DNA of 64,000 bases from Actinernus sp. WN-2022. Lineage: Eukaryota; Cnidaria; Anthozoa; Actiniaria; Actinernidae. This document shows positions 15,698 through 27,373 of the stretch, one piece after another (the stretch's first letter is position 1; the number at the start of each line of letters is the position of its first letter). Below the pieces are notes generated by a model. It was not told where the DNA came from. It did not search any database and saw only the letters and a list, made by a program, of their open reading frames with translations. The stretch spans positions 186,001 through 250,000 of the forward strand of contig JAOWCC010000442.1 in assembly GCA_030867875.1 (NCBI GenBank), read 5' to 3'. The position numbers and the translations under genes were made by a program.

Positions 15698-15990
15698 GGT
15701 GATCACGTGATTGAATTCCTAGAAGCCGCTATGGGTTACATTTACCTGTGGGGGTACCCCTACCCAGAGACTAATAGACATGGTCAAGGTCAAGGTCAAG
15801 GTCAATAAGGGCGTGGTCAATAAGGGCGTGGTCAATAAGGGCGTGGTCAATAAGGGCGTGGTCAATTAGGGCGTGGTCAATTTCACGAGGTGATCACGTG
15901 GTCACATTCCTGGAATTCCATTCTCAACCGGTTTCTTGGAATCCACTTTTAACTGCATTCCTGGAATCCACTTTAAACCGGTTTCTTGGA
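15556..15990. repeat. Degenerate ~130-190 bp repeats near the right end of the virus
   Basis: Blocks sharing 'gaattcct(g/a)gaagc', 'gggttaca(c/t)ttacctgtgggg', 'taccc..acccagag' and 'gaggtgatcacgtg' recur at about 15,568-15,640 and 15,699-15,770, with a shorter partial copy at 15,886-15,930. The last 90 bases carry alternating 'tttcttggaat' and 'cctggaat' words. Repeats of this kind next to the last gene suggest a terminal or origin region. Confidence 0.7.
15781..15874. repeat. Tandem repeat: 6 bp then five 15 bp units
   Basis: 'ggtcaa' repeats at 15,782-15,799 lead into five contiguous copies of 'ggtcaataagggcgt' starting at 15800, 15815, 15830, 15845 and 15860 (the last with one change). 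The first block contains overlapping 'tcaaggtca' words, identical to the extended nuclear-receptor half-site consensus. Confidence 0.95.
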
Positions 15991-16040
15991 ATAACGATAT
16001 AATAATTTCATTAAGTATTAGATAGGCTGAATAAATTAAC

Positions 16041-16158
16041 AGTAGTCGGGAAAGGCAGACTTCTGGCGAAGTTGACTGGGAATTGTCACTACTGGCGCTG
16101 CGCCAGTAAGTGTCAATGCGCCAGAAAACTGCGCCAGAATCGGCCTTTCCCTACTACT
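16041..16158. repeat. GC-rich foldback at the virus/host boundary region
   Basis: Outer arms 'agtagtcgggaaaggc' and 'gcctttccctactact' pair with one mismatch. Inner segments pair imperfectly ('ttctggcg' with 'cgccaga'), and the core is the perfect palindrome 'actggcgctgcgccagt'. It could be a MITE, or the folded terminal repeat of the virus, since Polinton termini commonly start with AG. The missing left end prevents a test. Confidence 0.7.
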
Positions 16159-16438
16159 ATAGGAGAGTTTGCCTACTTATACTCTTTTCAGCTAAACTTT
16201 GTGTAATTCAGAATTGGATTACACTGAAAGGAAACTGTAGCTTGTGCAGGCTGTGAGAGTCTGGTTGAGATGACCAGATATCTCTTGTAAGCAAGGTTCT
16301 GGCTAAGGCTACATGTATTTGTAGTAGTTAGACACACTTCCTGTGCACATGTAATGTTAATGAGCCATGACGTAGTGTACATCGGGGACCTATAATGTTG
16401 TGTTCCTGACAAGGCCAGTGAAATTATTTACGTGATTT
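16159..16438. other. Host DNA, no gene seen
   Basis: Unique-looking, moderately AT-rich sequence with only chance frames. Confidence 0.5.
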
Positions 16439-16925
16439 TGATTCAAAGGCCTGATTACAAATTAGGAATCTTGTAATAATAATTAATAATAACTTTATGT
16501 AAACTGATAAGACAATCATCTAATCGAAAAAGGATTAGCTGGTATCAACTGGTGACCTGAGTAAATAGGGGATGATTTTGTTGTATGACATTCATTTATA
16601 CCTGCTGGTTTTAAAGAGTAAAACAATAAGTAAGATGAACAACAGAATGATAACTTGTACTATTGCTAAAATCATGAGGTACAACGGGCAGAATGACTGT
16701 AGGCAGTCCATTTGCAACATTACTGCTAAAATTGAAATCAAACCTTGTATAAAATTTTGTTCTCTATTTCACTTGTCAACTAAATGAAATCAACACTGTT
16801 TAAGTAGCAAAATGTGGCACTTGCGATGCAGATCGTAATAGCCATGTACATGCATACAAAACGAAAAGCAAATTCAAACAATATTTACATTTTATTGTCC
16901 GATTTGCCTGACGTGGCCCAAATAG
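16439..16925 (+). repeat. Diverged copy 1 of the TIR element at 17,941-18,559
   Basis: Shares with the second copy the successive words 'gtgattttgat.caa', 'ggcc.gattacaaat', 'ggggatgattttg.tgtatgacattcatttatacctgctgg' (given in parts), 'taaagagtaaaacaata' and the end 'tttgcctgacgtggccca'. The left terminus of this copy is not clear. Confidence 0.75.
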
Positions 16926-17940
16926 CTTATGCTTTCTAATTTTGCCATTATTATTGTAACATTTGCTTTTCCTTTATTTCTATTTTTGACCTTTGGAGCA
17001 TCAATAAAGTTTAAGATTTTAATATCTTGACGTTTTCACTGAGTCTCATGCAATCGTTAAAAGGATTCAGCCAGTCACAAACAGAGAAGCAGGTCATTTA
17101 TTGACAGGTATCCCTAACGAATAATTACTAAAATAAATTGATGGGCTCAAGATCCCCCAAAAGAGAAAGGCCAGCTACTGCCGAGTATGTTCATTATATA
17201 TTATAGCCCCTATTCCAGTAGGGCTGCTCTAATTTGCATAATGCAAAAAAAGGTAGGGTACTATAAATAGGTGAAGTGAATGCCATCAGACTGTATTAAA
17301 TAGAAAATAAATAATATTACACTAAAAGGTAGTGGCAAACATTTTCTCCTTAAAGGATTGCAGAATACACTTATCAGAGTTCAATATAGAGGAGCGCCCC
17401 ATATTGTCAGAGATGACGACAAGCAAATGGACTGAGTGAGCTTTACTTTATAAAATGAAGGAGAATTAGAGCTTGCCTAGAAAAACTCACTGATACTTGT
17501 GCTCCATTGTTGTACATGCAGCATTTCCATTATTTCAGTCGCATAGGGTAGGCCCGCACTGTTACCCCCCTCTACCCAGTCTCAGAAGAGAGATTGACAG
17601 AAGTCATCAATGAAAATGTCTAAAAATCATTTTGCCCCCCCCCCCAATTTTCAGGATTGTTTACAGCCATAATTGCAGAAAAAAATGTTTCTGTAAAAAC
17701 TCATAAAGCTGCACTCCTAACAGAGGTTATTTTTTGTTACTTTCAAAATGTGAAAGGTTAAAAACCTGTGGTTTATATGGAAGGAAATACATTATTTAAA
17801 AAATCGAGGTACTCATTTTTCAGGTAGCCTTGAAGTAACAAATAATTAGTCCATTTTGACAAGTTTCACAATTACCTGGAAAATCCCATACTCCATAATA
17901 TTTAAAGGAATCCAAAATTATTGAATCTTTCTTTATTAAT
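16926..17940. other. Host non-coding stretch
   Basis: No exon, RNA gene or clear repeat boundary seen; contains a C-run at about 17,635-17,645 and AT-rich unique sequence. Confidence 0.4.
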
Positions 17941-18559
17941 TGGGCCGCATCAGGCAAAAAGGGCCCGGACGACATTGAAGTGAAATAATTCCTACAATGG
18001 TGTTCCTAATAACAGTTTGAAGATTGTATTATAGTCCTGATGAGAAGCGCTACATTTCATTCCTATGAGGTAACAATAAATGCCAGTTTCAAGAAATTGA
18101 CAACAAAAATCAGGGGTGAAATTTACGTGATTTTGATGCAAGGGCCCGATTACAAATATGACCACAAAAAAAAGGAAATTTGTCAGAGGGGATGATTTTG
18201 ATGTATGACATTCATTTATACCTGCTGGCATTAAAGAGTAAAACAATAAATAAGATGAACGAGATGATACCTTTTTGGCTAAAAAAAATCTTTTCTCCAG
18301 TCATTCTGCTCCCCGTAGCTCGTAATATGATTTTAGCAATAGTATAAGTTACACTTTGAAACAATCGTCTGATGATAGCGAATGATTTGCACCTGCTGAA
18401 ATTGTGATCAAACCCTTGTGTAAAAATGTCGTAAATTTTGTCGTCGATTTCACTTGTCAATTTCATGAAATCAACACTACTTGTTAGTAGCTCACGATGT
18501 ATATCAAAATACATTTACATATTACGTTCTCCGGGCCCTTTTTTGCCTGACGTGGCCCA
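17941..18559. mobile_element. Non-autonomous DNA transposon with ~28 bp terminal inverted repeats
   Basis: The left end 'tgggccgcatcaggcaaaaa' pairs with the right end '...ttttttgcctgacgtggccca', and both continue into 'gggcccgg'/'ccgggccc'. Length is 619 bp with no transposase frame. A related copy lies at 16,439-16,925. Flanks do not show an obvious target duplication. Confidence 0.75.
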
Positions 18560-20148
18560 ATTGTCAATGTTTAACGACCCCTCAATTAAATGAGGGGTTG
18601 TGATAATGGTCTTTCAACCCCCATCCTCCACTTTGGTCAGGTAACATGTCCAGCCCCTTATTAACTGTTAACAGATCACCAAACTCATGTCTTAAAATCT
18701 TACCCACAACTGCTATAATCCATTTCTGTTACAATAATTGTAAAACAACAAATTGATACGGAAGTGCATGTACATTGTACAACAACATTTATTCTTCTTT
18801 TGATACAAATGTACATTTGTTTAATTAGGCCATCCCAATCAAATGTTTTGTTTACTATTGCCCTGTGGTTTATGGCGGTGGGTCGATCGGTTAAACAAAG
18901 AAAACAGCAGGACACCTGGAACCAAGTTGGCTTCAGTTGAAGACTCGTAAAAATGTTCATGTTTAGTTGTGGATTGCTGGTGTAGTTAGAAAAATATTCT
19001 TCCATCTTTTTTCAATCTTAAACCTATTTTTGGGGGGCTTTTTTAAAAAAAAGGGTAGTTTGGGCAATGGCAAACAAAATATTTTACAGGGTTCTCACAC
19101 ATTTGCAGTGAAAAAACAAACTGACATTACACCGACCAAGAAACATTTGTCACTGACCACCAGTGCACACTTGTATTCTTTACAAATATTCAATCGCCAT
19201 TTTGGAACAGCAACATTTAATGTTGACCGTGATTAATAAAAAACATGGTTTTTTTTGCGATGACCTTACATGTATACATACATTACATTTTTATTGTGAC
19301 AGTATCATTTAGATAATTAAATAATACTCTATACATACATGTACATGTAGAACTGAGTCATAGTTAATACAAAACCAATAATATTCCTCAAATAACAGGA
19401 TTCAAGTGTAATCAAATAGAACTATTTAATTGACTGAATGTACAACTTTAAAGTGATACAAAATAACCAAAATAATGGTTTATCACGTGCTGGAAAATAT
19501 ATTTTACTTTAGAATTAGTTTCTCTATACACATTTAATGAAATTGCTGTTTCTGTTAAAAGAAAACTACCTAAGTTCCCATGAATTGACACTACAAACTG
19601 CAATACATACAAGACAACATACAAGATAAGTACACTAACAGCATGTTCATATCCTGATGAACATGACAACAATGGAGAATTTGTTCGCCAGAAAGACAGT
19701 GTATGGAATAAGCCATTTACTGGTCTGTGACAAGAATTCTCGATCAAATGAATAAAGGTTTAAAGTTAAGGCTCTGAATTTAATATATGTACAGCAAAGA
19801 AACAATCAAAATAATTTAATGTGTTTACCACCTAAAACATTTGACAACTACAAATAAAACGAACCACTTTATAAATATCATTGCTTATCTGTTCAGACAC
19901 TGAAACAGTTCTGTGAATAAAACTTAGCTGACATTAATTTTACAAAGAAACTACAACTAAATTAATTTTGTATCAGTGAAATTCTCTCTTTTATAAACTG
20001 GACTGTTTTAGTAAAGTCAAGCTTAATTAGTTCTTAAAGAACTCTTGACAATTTAACAGAAATAGTTTACAGGAAAACATTAAACCGATAATCAGTAGTG
20101 AAGTTTACAAACAGTAAGCTCCCATTTACACGGCAAAAAAACTTGGTT
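18560..20148. other. Host non-coding stretch 3' of the TRIM gene
   Basis: AT-rich, with no supported exon. Includes a 'ggccatccc' end at 18,826 related to the MITE at 31,889-32,270 and several short microsatellite-like 'tacatgta' runs near 19,270-19,350. Confidence 0.4.
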
Positions 20149-20676
20149 GTTTCAGTAAAATAATGAAAAATGCATCAATAAATCCTGCTTTCTATTATAA
20201 AAGAATAAGAACGAAAAGTTATAAAAAGGAGGGAAGCAAACATTTCAAACTAAACATTGACATTGTACAGAAAATAATAAAAAATAACGCGCGAGTTTTA
20301 TCGGAGAAAAAATCTAACTCGTAAAAATGCGAAAAAAGAATAGTTGTGATAAATAGGAACAGTTGTAGATGTTGTACTTACGTGTTGAAGGTCGTAAAAA
20401 TGCCAAAAAAAAAGAATAGTTTGATAAATGTTTCAGTAAAATAATGAAAAATGCATCGATAATAAAACCTGTTGTCTATTATAAAAGAATAAGAACGAAA
20501 AGTTATAAAAAGGAAGGAAGAAAACATTTGAAACTAAACATTGTACAGAAAACAGACAGCAATAAAAAATACCGCGCGAGTTTTATCGGAGAAAAAATCT
20601 AACTCGTAAAAATGCGAAAAAAGAATAGTTGTGATAAATAGGAACAGTTGTAGATGTTGTACTTACGTGTTGAAGG
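20149..20676. repeat. Tandem duplication of a ~245 bp segment in the 3' region of the TRIM-NHL gene
   Basis: Copy 1 (20149-20391) and copy 2 (20430-20676) both start 'gtttcagtaaaataatgaa' and end 'gtacttacgtgttgaagg', with about 95% identity and a few indels; 38 bases separate them. Recent local duplication just past the stop codon of the host gene, probably in its 3' UTR. Confidence 0.93.
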
Positions 20677-20722
20677 TTGTAGATATTGTGTGTTGATAGA
20701 GTAGAGTGGATTCAGTTCTACA

Positions 20723-21822
20723 CTAACGCCATACATGAACACGATGGTTGCGTTCTATCACCATCACAGTACGGCCATCAGGGAGAACTGTCAGGTCTAC
20801 TGGACACAACATCTCACCAAGATTAGAACCTAAACTACCGAATGTACTCACACATTCACCTTCCTGTGTTAGCACCTGAACACGATGATTTTCACAGACC
20901 AGTAGATAACTGTGTCCATACACTGTAAGGCCACGGGGATAAATAAACTGACCATTATCTTGTCCAGGTGAACCGAACTGACGAACGAATTGTCCATTAT
21001 CATCGGCAAACACACGAATACAATGTTCATCAGGATACGATACAAAATATGTACCGTTAGTGTACGTTATATAGGATGGGTCTGTATATTGGTTACCAAA
21101 CTCTCTAATAAACACTCCATCTCTACTAAACATCTTTACCCCTCGCTTATCTCCCAGACTACACACCACAACATTACCCTGGTTACAAACACATACTCCA
21201 CGAGGACTCTCAACTCTCCCCTCACCAATACTACGAATAAACACTCCATCTACTGAAAACACTTGAACCCTGTTATTACCCGTGTCACTAACAATAATAT
21301 TATTATTGTATTTATCTACTGTGACTCCGAAAGGTGAGTTCATTTGTCCTTTTTTGCTTCCCTCACCACCAAGTTCGCGTTGATATTCTCCACTGCTATT
21401 AAATACTTGAACTCGGTGGTTATCGGTGTCCGCTATGAGAACACACTGCTGTTCATTCACTGTTATGCCCCATGGACAATCAAACTGTCCTCTTCCTTTA
21501 CCACGAGAACCAAATGTTTTAACAGGTTTCAATTCACTGATAATATTTACAATTCTCTCATCAATGTCGTGTCCTTCAAATGTTGTTGTAATTATGTACT
21601 GTCCTTCCTTCACTGTTTTTTGGTGTACAATGTTATTGCCGTTTTCCTTTTCGTTATAAACAATCTTTACGTCTATTTGCCGTCCTTCATTATCCTCCAT
21701 TTTAACACGTAGTGATTCCTCAGGACAAAAGCACAACTCTCCCATTCTGTTCCTTGTTAATATTCTTAGTTGTATTCCACGAAAAACATTTTCTACTTGA
21801 ACTGTGCTGCGACGAGGGTCGA
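20723..21822 (-). CDS. TRIM2/3/71-like protein, 3' exon: filamin-like domain and NHL repeats
   Basis: The exon begins after a good acceptor ('tttctctcttcacag', AG at 21824-21823) and is entered in phase 1. It encodes 365 residues to the TAG at 20723. The first about 85 residues look like a filamin/ABP280 repeat ('VDPRRSTVQVENVF'). About six NHL blades follow, each with the pattern 'xSPxGVTVD...IIVSDTGNNRVQVFS' ('FDCPWGITV', 'IADTDNHRVQVF', 'VSDTGNNRVQVF', 'YPRGLTV', 'LPDGRTVMVIE'). In the family the NHL propeller binds RNA or protein partners and selects targets for the N-terminal E3 ligase. The frame is intact. Confidence 0.9.
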
Positions 21823-23629
21823 CTGTGAAGAGAGAAAACAACACAAACCGTTAGTTGAGAAGAGAGAAATAAAGACAGAATTAAACTGAAGTTTATGCAT
21901 GTATTAAACACTTAATATTACATGAAGAGTTCTTATTGATTAGGCTAAGGTAGTATTTCTACACACCAATACAAACTAGTGTTTTTCAAGTTCTTTACCA
22001 AGCCCAAGGTTTCAGGATGAAGATTCTTTTCAAAACGGCAGACTAAACTGATTTCAGGATGGCATTTGCTAAAACACCGAACTAATTATCACTACAATAT
22101 GAGCAGGGGAGATTTTCCAGTTGATATATCGCTCTCAACAGTAGAGAATGATTAGAAAAATAACCGCAGCAGTTCAAAGAAAATTCAACGAGTTCTAACT
22201 AAAACAACTTCAATAAAAAAGCTTACCCGGCTATAAGTATAAACCTGCACATTGTCGAATTCCTTGTTTGAATGATATAATCTGTTTTCACCCGATAAAC
22301 TGAATGAAGAAACTATTCTATCTTCATCACGAACACTTCCTGTTAATTTTGTGGACCTACTGACGTCCTTATCGAGAGATTTTGTTCTTTCTAAACACAG
22401 AATCAGGTTCTATGAAGAACTCCAACGTTTTCTTTTCGTTTCTTTGGTGAAGTTGGGCTTAAGTAAAGAAAGTGCACCAATCACAACACAGGAAAGTGCA
22501 CCAATCACAACGCAGAAACATCCTCGGACGCGTGAGGAAACGAGATTTGGGTGTTGCAGTTAAATGGTATCTGTAATCTGATTGGTGGACTTCGATCCGG
22601 TGTTTGCTTGATAGTTGAAAATTACCTCGACTTTTCAACCATTATATTTACAAGTTATTTTTGTGGTTTAGAATATAATATACCTAGACGGATTAACAAA
22701 ATATATATTTTGTAAAAATAATTGCTTATCATAGAAAATACAAACAATGTCACTTTTGATTAATAAAACATACCAACTCGATCCAAATCACCCTAAAAGC
22801 GAGTTCACAAAATGGCGATTTATTTTTCTGGGATCTATCTATAAGCCCGGTGGCGAATCACTGAGAACAACATTTTCGAAACAGCAGTGATTCCCCGGTG
22901 ACTTTAACCATTGATAATCTATCCAACTCGTAGCCTATAGCTAATCACCGTGAAATCTCCGCTAGATTGGTGATAGTTGTCTTTGTTAGAATATTTGACC
23001 CACCTCTTGTCTCGAGAAATATATATAATAATACCCCCCCCCCCCCAAAAAAAAGTTTCTTTAATTTATATAAATGTCTTCTGCTTGGTATCACTACAAC
23101 GTCCGCCATCCAGGGGCAATAAAGCGGATACGAGGAATTGTGTTTCTGAACATCTGACACTGAAGAAGAGAAAATGAGTGGTAATGTGTTGTTTCATGAT
23201 ACCGTGGATGACAACTCATCAAAGTGAGGATGAGTTTAGTTGCTGGTGAATTGTACAGTTCAACTGATGAAGACAACTGAACTACAAATTATTCAATCAC
23301 TAGACAAAATATGGAATCTGGTAAAAATTCTCGTCAGAAGTAATGAAAGACGACCTAGAGAGGATCAAGGGGTATGCTCCCCGTAGACATGTTTTGAAAA
23401 TTAATAATACAAACTACAGTTTTCTGTTAATTTTGCGACAACAGCTATTATTTGGGGATGAGAAAACAATCCGATCATATTTAAATAAAATGAAATGAAA
23501 TCCGGGTTCACTGACTGTACGCGTAACAAATAACTCAAAATGGTATACCAGGGTAGAGTGTTGCGTGACGACTCATTAAATTACAGCTGTGATAAAGACT
23601 ACATACTGCGGTTTAGATATACCGTATTA

Positions 23630-23970
23630 ATGTACCGATCAAATCGAAACATCTACATACCCACCACCCGGGCATTTCACTTGTTTTTCGTGGGGAGTAG
23701 GGAATTTGACATCAGTTGCTGTCCTTGGGGTGGGGGAGAATTTTAACATGTCTGTGGAATTGGAGCTGGGAGGTCACTTTAGGTCACTTCAAAGCTTAAA
23801 AGGGAGTTCAAAAGCTTTGTGCTTCGTTTGAAGGTATTAAAATATAAATGTAAATTGCTTACGAATATTTAAACTGTGTCAAAAACAAAATGCGGTGTCA
23901 CAACTAATAGCATGTCCCTGGGGTAGTAGGGGCTGATCGCCTAATACGACGATGGGGTGGGGCATTTAAA
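23630..23970. mobile_element. MITE remnant of the 'gtaccgatcaa..cgaaa' family
   Basis: Starts 'tgtaccgatcaaatcgaaac', followed by 'cccgggcatttcactt' and 'gggaatttgacatc'. At 23,905-23,965 an inverted piece ('ggggctgatcgcctaatacg') matches the far end of the copy at 56,037-56,215. Related ends recur at 24,844-25,629 and 58,500-58,680. Confidence 0.6.
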
Positions 23971-24190
23971 GTCGCTACTCTCGTAGTGAAGTATTGGTTA
24001 AGAATTATAAACTCGGAATACAATAGTACTTTTATTATTTGGAAAAGCTGTGTAAGTATGTATAAAGTCGGAATTTCAGAGTGCAGTTTTTACAAACCAT
24101 ATTTTAGAACTATGCAATATCAAACCGCTCACTGAGCTTTCAGTTTCTCTCAAGCAAATAGGTTTAATTGCCAAATATGTAAAGGTAAAA

Positions 24191-24685
24191 ATGTACGATT
24201 ATTTTGCCGAGAAATGGAAGGACCAGGTTCATCAGAGTGATCTGCAGAGCCACATTTATGGCGGGAAGTTACGTACTTTTCGTCAAGTTAAACCGAAAGT
24301 AGGTTTTGAAAAATATCTTTCATCTATTACGAACTTCAAACACCGTCAGGCAGTAACTAAACTACGGGTGTCTGCACATAAGTTACCTGTTGAGTCTGGC
24401 CGATACGGAAATATTCCATATGAGTCACGGAAGTGTACTCTATGCGACTTGGGAGTGATTGGAGACGAATATCATTACCTTATGATTTGTTCGAATCCCA
24501 GTTTTATTAATAATAGAAACGAATTTATGACTGAGTTATTAAGTATTAATTCCTCTTTCTCGCGTTTTAATAAGAGAGAATTATGTTTATATATAATGTC
24601 TATGGAGGATGATACAATTGTAAAAGTTGTTGGTAAATATTGTTACAGTTTGCTTACAGTATTTAATAATAGTAATTTGAGATAG
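24191..24685 (+). pseudogene. LINE (non-LTR retrotransposon) ORF2 C-terminal fragment
   Basis: A 164-residue frame with the C-terminal signature of cnidarian-type non-LTR elements: 'KLRTFRQVKPKVGFEKYL', 'HRQAVTKLRVSAHKLPVESG', and the zinc-binding 'CTLCDLGVIGDEYHYLMIC' (C-x2-C-x9-H-x4-C). No RT motifs precede it; similar but degenerate sequence begins near 24,040. It is a 5'-truncated dead copy lying opposite to the host gene's strand within the large intron. Confidence 0.75.
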
Positions 24686-25151
24686 TTATGAATGTTATTT
24701 CATCGTATTTCGATTTATATTTAGTTTTATAAGAATTCCTATGTACCATTTCTGGTGTTTATATGGAATAAAGTTTATATATTTAAACAACATTTTTGTC
24801 CCGCGGGACGGGAATTTGAACAATCCAAACTCCAAACATTCAAATGCCCGGTGGGGAGGATGTTTCAATTTGATCGGTACATAAAACAGAACAACTGTAG
24901 CTTGTCATTGCTGATATATGGAATATTGAGGCGGTTATTGATAAGGAAAACCGAGTGATAATTGGGCCACTCATTTGGTACAGAGCGCTAAAACCACACA
25001 TTACGACATACAGTTTATAAACACGAATGCCAAAAATACCCGATTTTCGTATAATATCGCGTGCTACCGAATCGCTCTCGATCTTATCGTGCTCCTTGTA
25101 GTGTACTACAGTCAACTCTCTCTCCCGGGAGGGGGGGGTTAGGGTTAGGTA

Positions 25152-25462
25152 CTACAGTCAACTCTCTCTTAAGCGACCGCCTAGCCTCCTCCGCAGGCAA
25201 CTCCTAAATAATAAGAAACAAGAAATTTGAATCACGAGGATTCCTAATCCCATTTGACGGGAGTTGCCTGCGGAGGAGGCTAGCGACCACCCCTGGTGCC
25301 GCACGGACAAAGTGGTCGCTTACGGGAGGTGGTCGCTTAAGGAAAAAAGCAACACAGGTAGCCCAAGTGATTGCTAATTGGATCAGACTTCTAGCACAGC
25401 TCTAGCGCGCTGTCACCATAACAACATAGAGCAGGCCCTCGCTAAGAGAGAGTTGACTGTAG
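25152..25462. mobile_element. MITE with 'ctacagtcaactctctc' ends
   Basis: Left end 25,152-25,169, right end 25,445-25,462, TIR about 17 bp, 'gcgacc'/'ggtcgc' words just inside. The same terminal sequence recurs at 25,106-25,123 and, inverted, at 25,961-25,978, so a second overlapping or chimeric copy extends to about 25,978 with repeated 'gtggtcgctta' words. Confidence 0.8.
25190..25283. mobile_element. Small palindromic MITE nested inside the previous one
   Basis: Ends 'tagcctcctccgcaggcaac' and 'gttgcctgcggaggaggcta' are perfect inverted repeats of 23 bp. Flanking 8-mers 'cgaccgcc' and 'cgaccacc' look like a target-site duplication with one change, which fits hAT-type insertion. Confidence 0.8.
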
Positions 25463-27229
25463 TATACTACAGTACAAGGAGGACGATAAGAGGACGATAA
25501 GGAGGACGATAAGATCACTCGGTTTTCCTTATCAATAACCGCCTCAATATTCCATATATCAGCAATGACAAGCTACAGTTGTTCTGTTTTATGTACCGAT
25601 CAAATTAAAACATCCTCCCCACCGGGCATCTAGCTAAGAACAGGAGTTCTAGCTCAAGTTTTTAGTTTCTTATCTGTCAGCGCCATTAAAAATTGAACTT
25701 TGTGGTATCTGAGTAATGATTTTCTAAAAATACAGTACAATCTACTTTGGTGGTCGCTTATCGGAAACAAAAAACAATAGAAATGTCAAGTGTTGAGACT
25801 AAAAAGTGGTCGCGGTCGCTTAATAATTTTTGCGTTGGTAATTTTTTTTTGCGTTGGTCGCTTACGAGAGAGTTTTTACAACAGAATTTGACTGAGGAAA
25901 AAACGATTCTTTGGTAAAGTGGTCGCTTCGGGAGGTGATCGCTTATGGAAAGTGGTCGCAGGAGAGAGTTGACTGTACACGTTTAGGTTGATTTACAACA
26001 GTCGAAGACAATAAATAGTTCAGTGAAAAACAAGCTTGTACAACATTCTGTCAATACAGTCAGTCAATACTAACTGAGTTTCATAAAACAAATCAACTGT
26101 TGCTTTGAACAACAACCGAGGGAGTGTTGCATTATTTTTTGCATTTTTACGTCAAACACAGAACCGGAGTAATTGTATCGGTTTAATTAAGTCGTTTCTA
26201 ATGTGGAAACCTATACGCTCGAGCCCCAGTTGTTGAACTGGATGATAAAAGCTATCCACCTGATAAATGCCTATCTAGTGGATACAATAATCTAGTTTGG
26301 TTAATACTTATCCATTGGATAGGGATTTTTTCGGTGAATAGCGATATCTACCCTTTGAACAACGTGCCGGAGTCCGGTTGCATAAAACGCTCGTAACACT
26401 TACGAGTATAATAATTAACTACAGTGTCACCGTAACTTAGCTAAGTGATTTACTGGGAGTCGGTGAACAATGCGACAGTCTTACTGGAAAAGGTTAGTGA
26501 CTGAAAACTGAGATGTACTTGAATATACGAGATTGGTGCGAAAGACCGCGTTCTCTATATGTATGTAAAAGAGTACTGCAGTCGCGAAATTCGTTAGTTT
26601 GGTGGATCCCCCCCCCCCCTTTTATGCAAAATATTGGCTACGCCCCTGACGTTGAAATGGTTTCCCATTGTTTTTGTCCAGCCGATCCAATCAAATCACA
26701 GAGTTACAGTACAGCACATGTAGGGACATGCCGTAGTTTGTCCCACTCATACGAAATCTGCTCTATAGTGTTTGTATTGTGACTTCATTACTGTTTACTT
26801 GCCACTACGATGAAATTCAACCATTTCTTGTGGCACTTTTTAGTCTTCCAATAGGACAAACAGTGGCGCAAATATCCAACTCAGTGACAAATATATACTG
26901 GCAAAGCCAAATTAAACTACGAATTTTGCGTAGAGTTTACCGTCAAAATCACGTTAGCCTGGGAAACCAGCCGACTTGAGAGCCAAAATCACGTCCGCCA
27001 TAATACTGAAGTGCGTTCTAAATAGCAAAATATCGTACTTTACTATTCGTTCACGCGAAGCCGGTTTGTGTGAAAAGTACATGTAGCTCCACATATGTTG
27101 TCATGTTGAGTGGAGTAAAATGACGTCACTTCCGCTGAAAATTAGCACGGCTTCCCGTCGTGATATCGAAAAACGGTTTGAAGAGAAAATATAGAAACTT
27201 TTCCTTACGAATACGCAACAACATCGCTA

Positions 27230-27373
27230 TTGCTGGTTTGCACGTGACGTCATAGCCGCCATGTTGTTGCCCTTAAACAATAGATTCCTCTTTAGCTTCT
27301 TTTGTTGGGGCACCAACATGGCCGCCATGCCCTTTGGCATTTCAATCTCTGGGGATTGAGTGCAAACCAGCAA
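27230..27373. mobile_element. Short MITE with 'ttgctggtttgca' ends
   Basis: 'ttgctggtttgca' at 27,230 is the inverse of 'tgcaaaccagcaa' at 27,361-27,373; inner 'ccgccatgtt' and 'aacatggccgcc' also pair. No coding capacity. Confidence 0.7.

Larger units (their letters stand above)
1..15990. mobile_element. Integrated Polinton/adintovirus-class DNA virus (left end outside window)
   Basis: About 20 closely packed, intron-free open frames with 0-80 base gaps or short overlaps fill this block, unlike the gene-poor DNA to its right. It encodes the defining set of the Polinton/Maverick-adintovirus class: protein-primed PolB, rve-type integrase, A32-like packaging ATPase and a candidate double-jelly-roll capsid protein. 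A TBP-like and a TFIIB-like protein are additional. Capsid and packaging genes run leftwards, the integrase rightwards. No adenain-like cysteine protease is visible; it may lie left of base 1 or be absent. The right boundary is uncertain: coding stops near 15,697, tandem repeats run to about 15,990, and a foldback follows at 16,041-16,158. I cannot verify terminal inverted repeats because the left terminus is not in the window. Confidence 0.85.
24844..25629. mobile_element. Foldback element with ~116 bp arms, carrying nested elements
   Basis: Arms 24844-24959 and 25511-25629 are near-perfect inverted copies (for example 'atgcccggtggggaggatg' and 'catcctccccaccgggcat'). The interior contains elements with the end 'ctacagtcaactctctct' (25,106 and 25,152) and its inverse 'agagagttgactgtag' (25,446). 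Those enclose a third palindromic element at 25,190-25,283. Confidence 0.85.

Noticed and set aside
18967..19236. 89-codon plus frame downstream of the TRIM gene
   Set aside because: Contains low-complexity Gly/Lys runs from homopolymers; no domain.
22351..22563. 70-codon frame with duplicated 'ESAPITTQ'
   Set aside because: The duplication is a 24 bp local repeat in the intron; no other coding sign.
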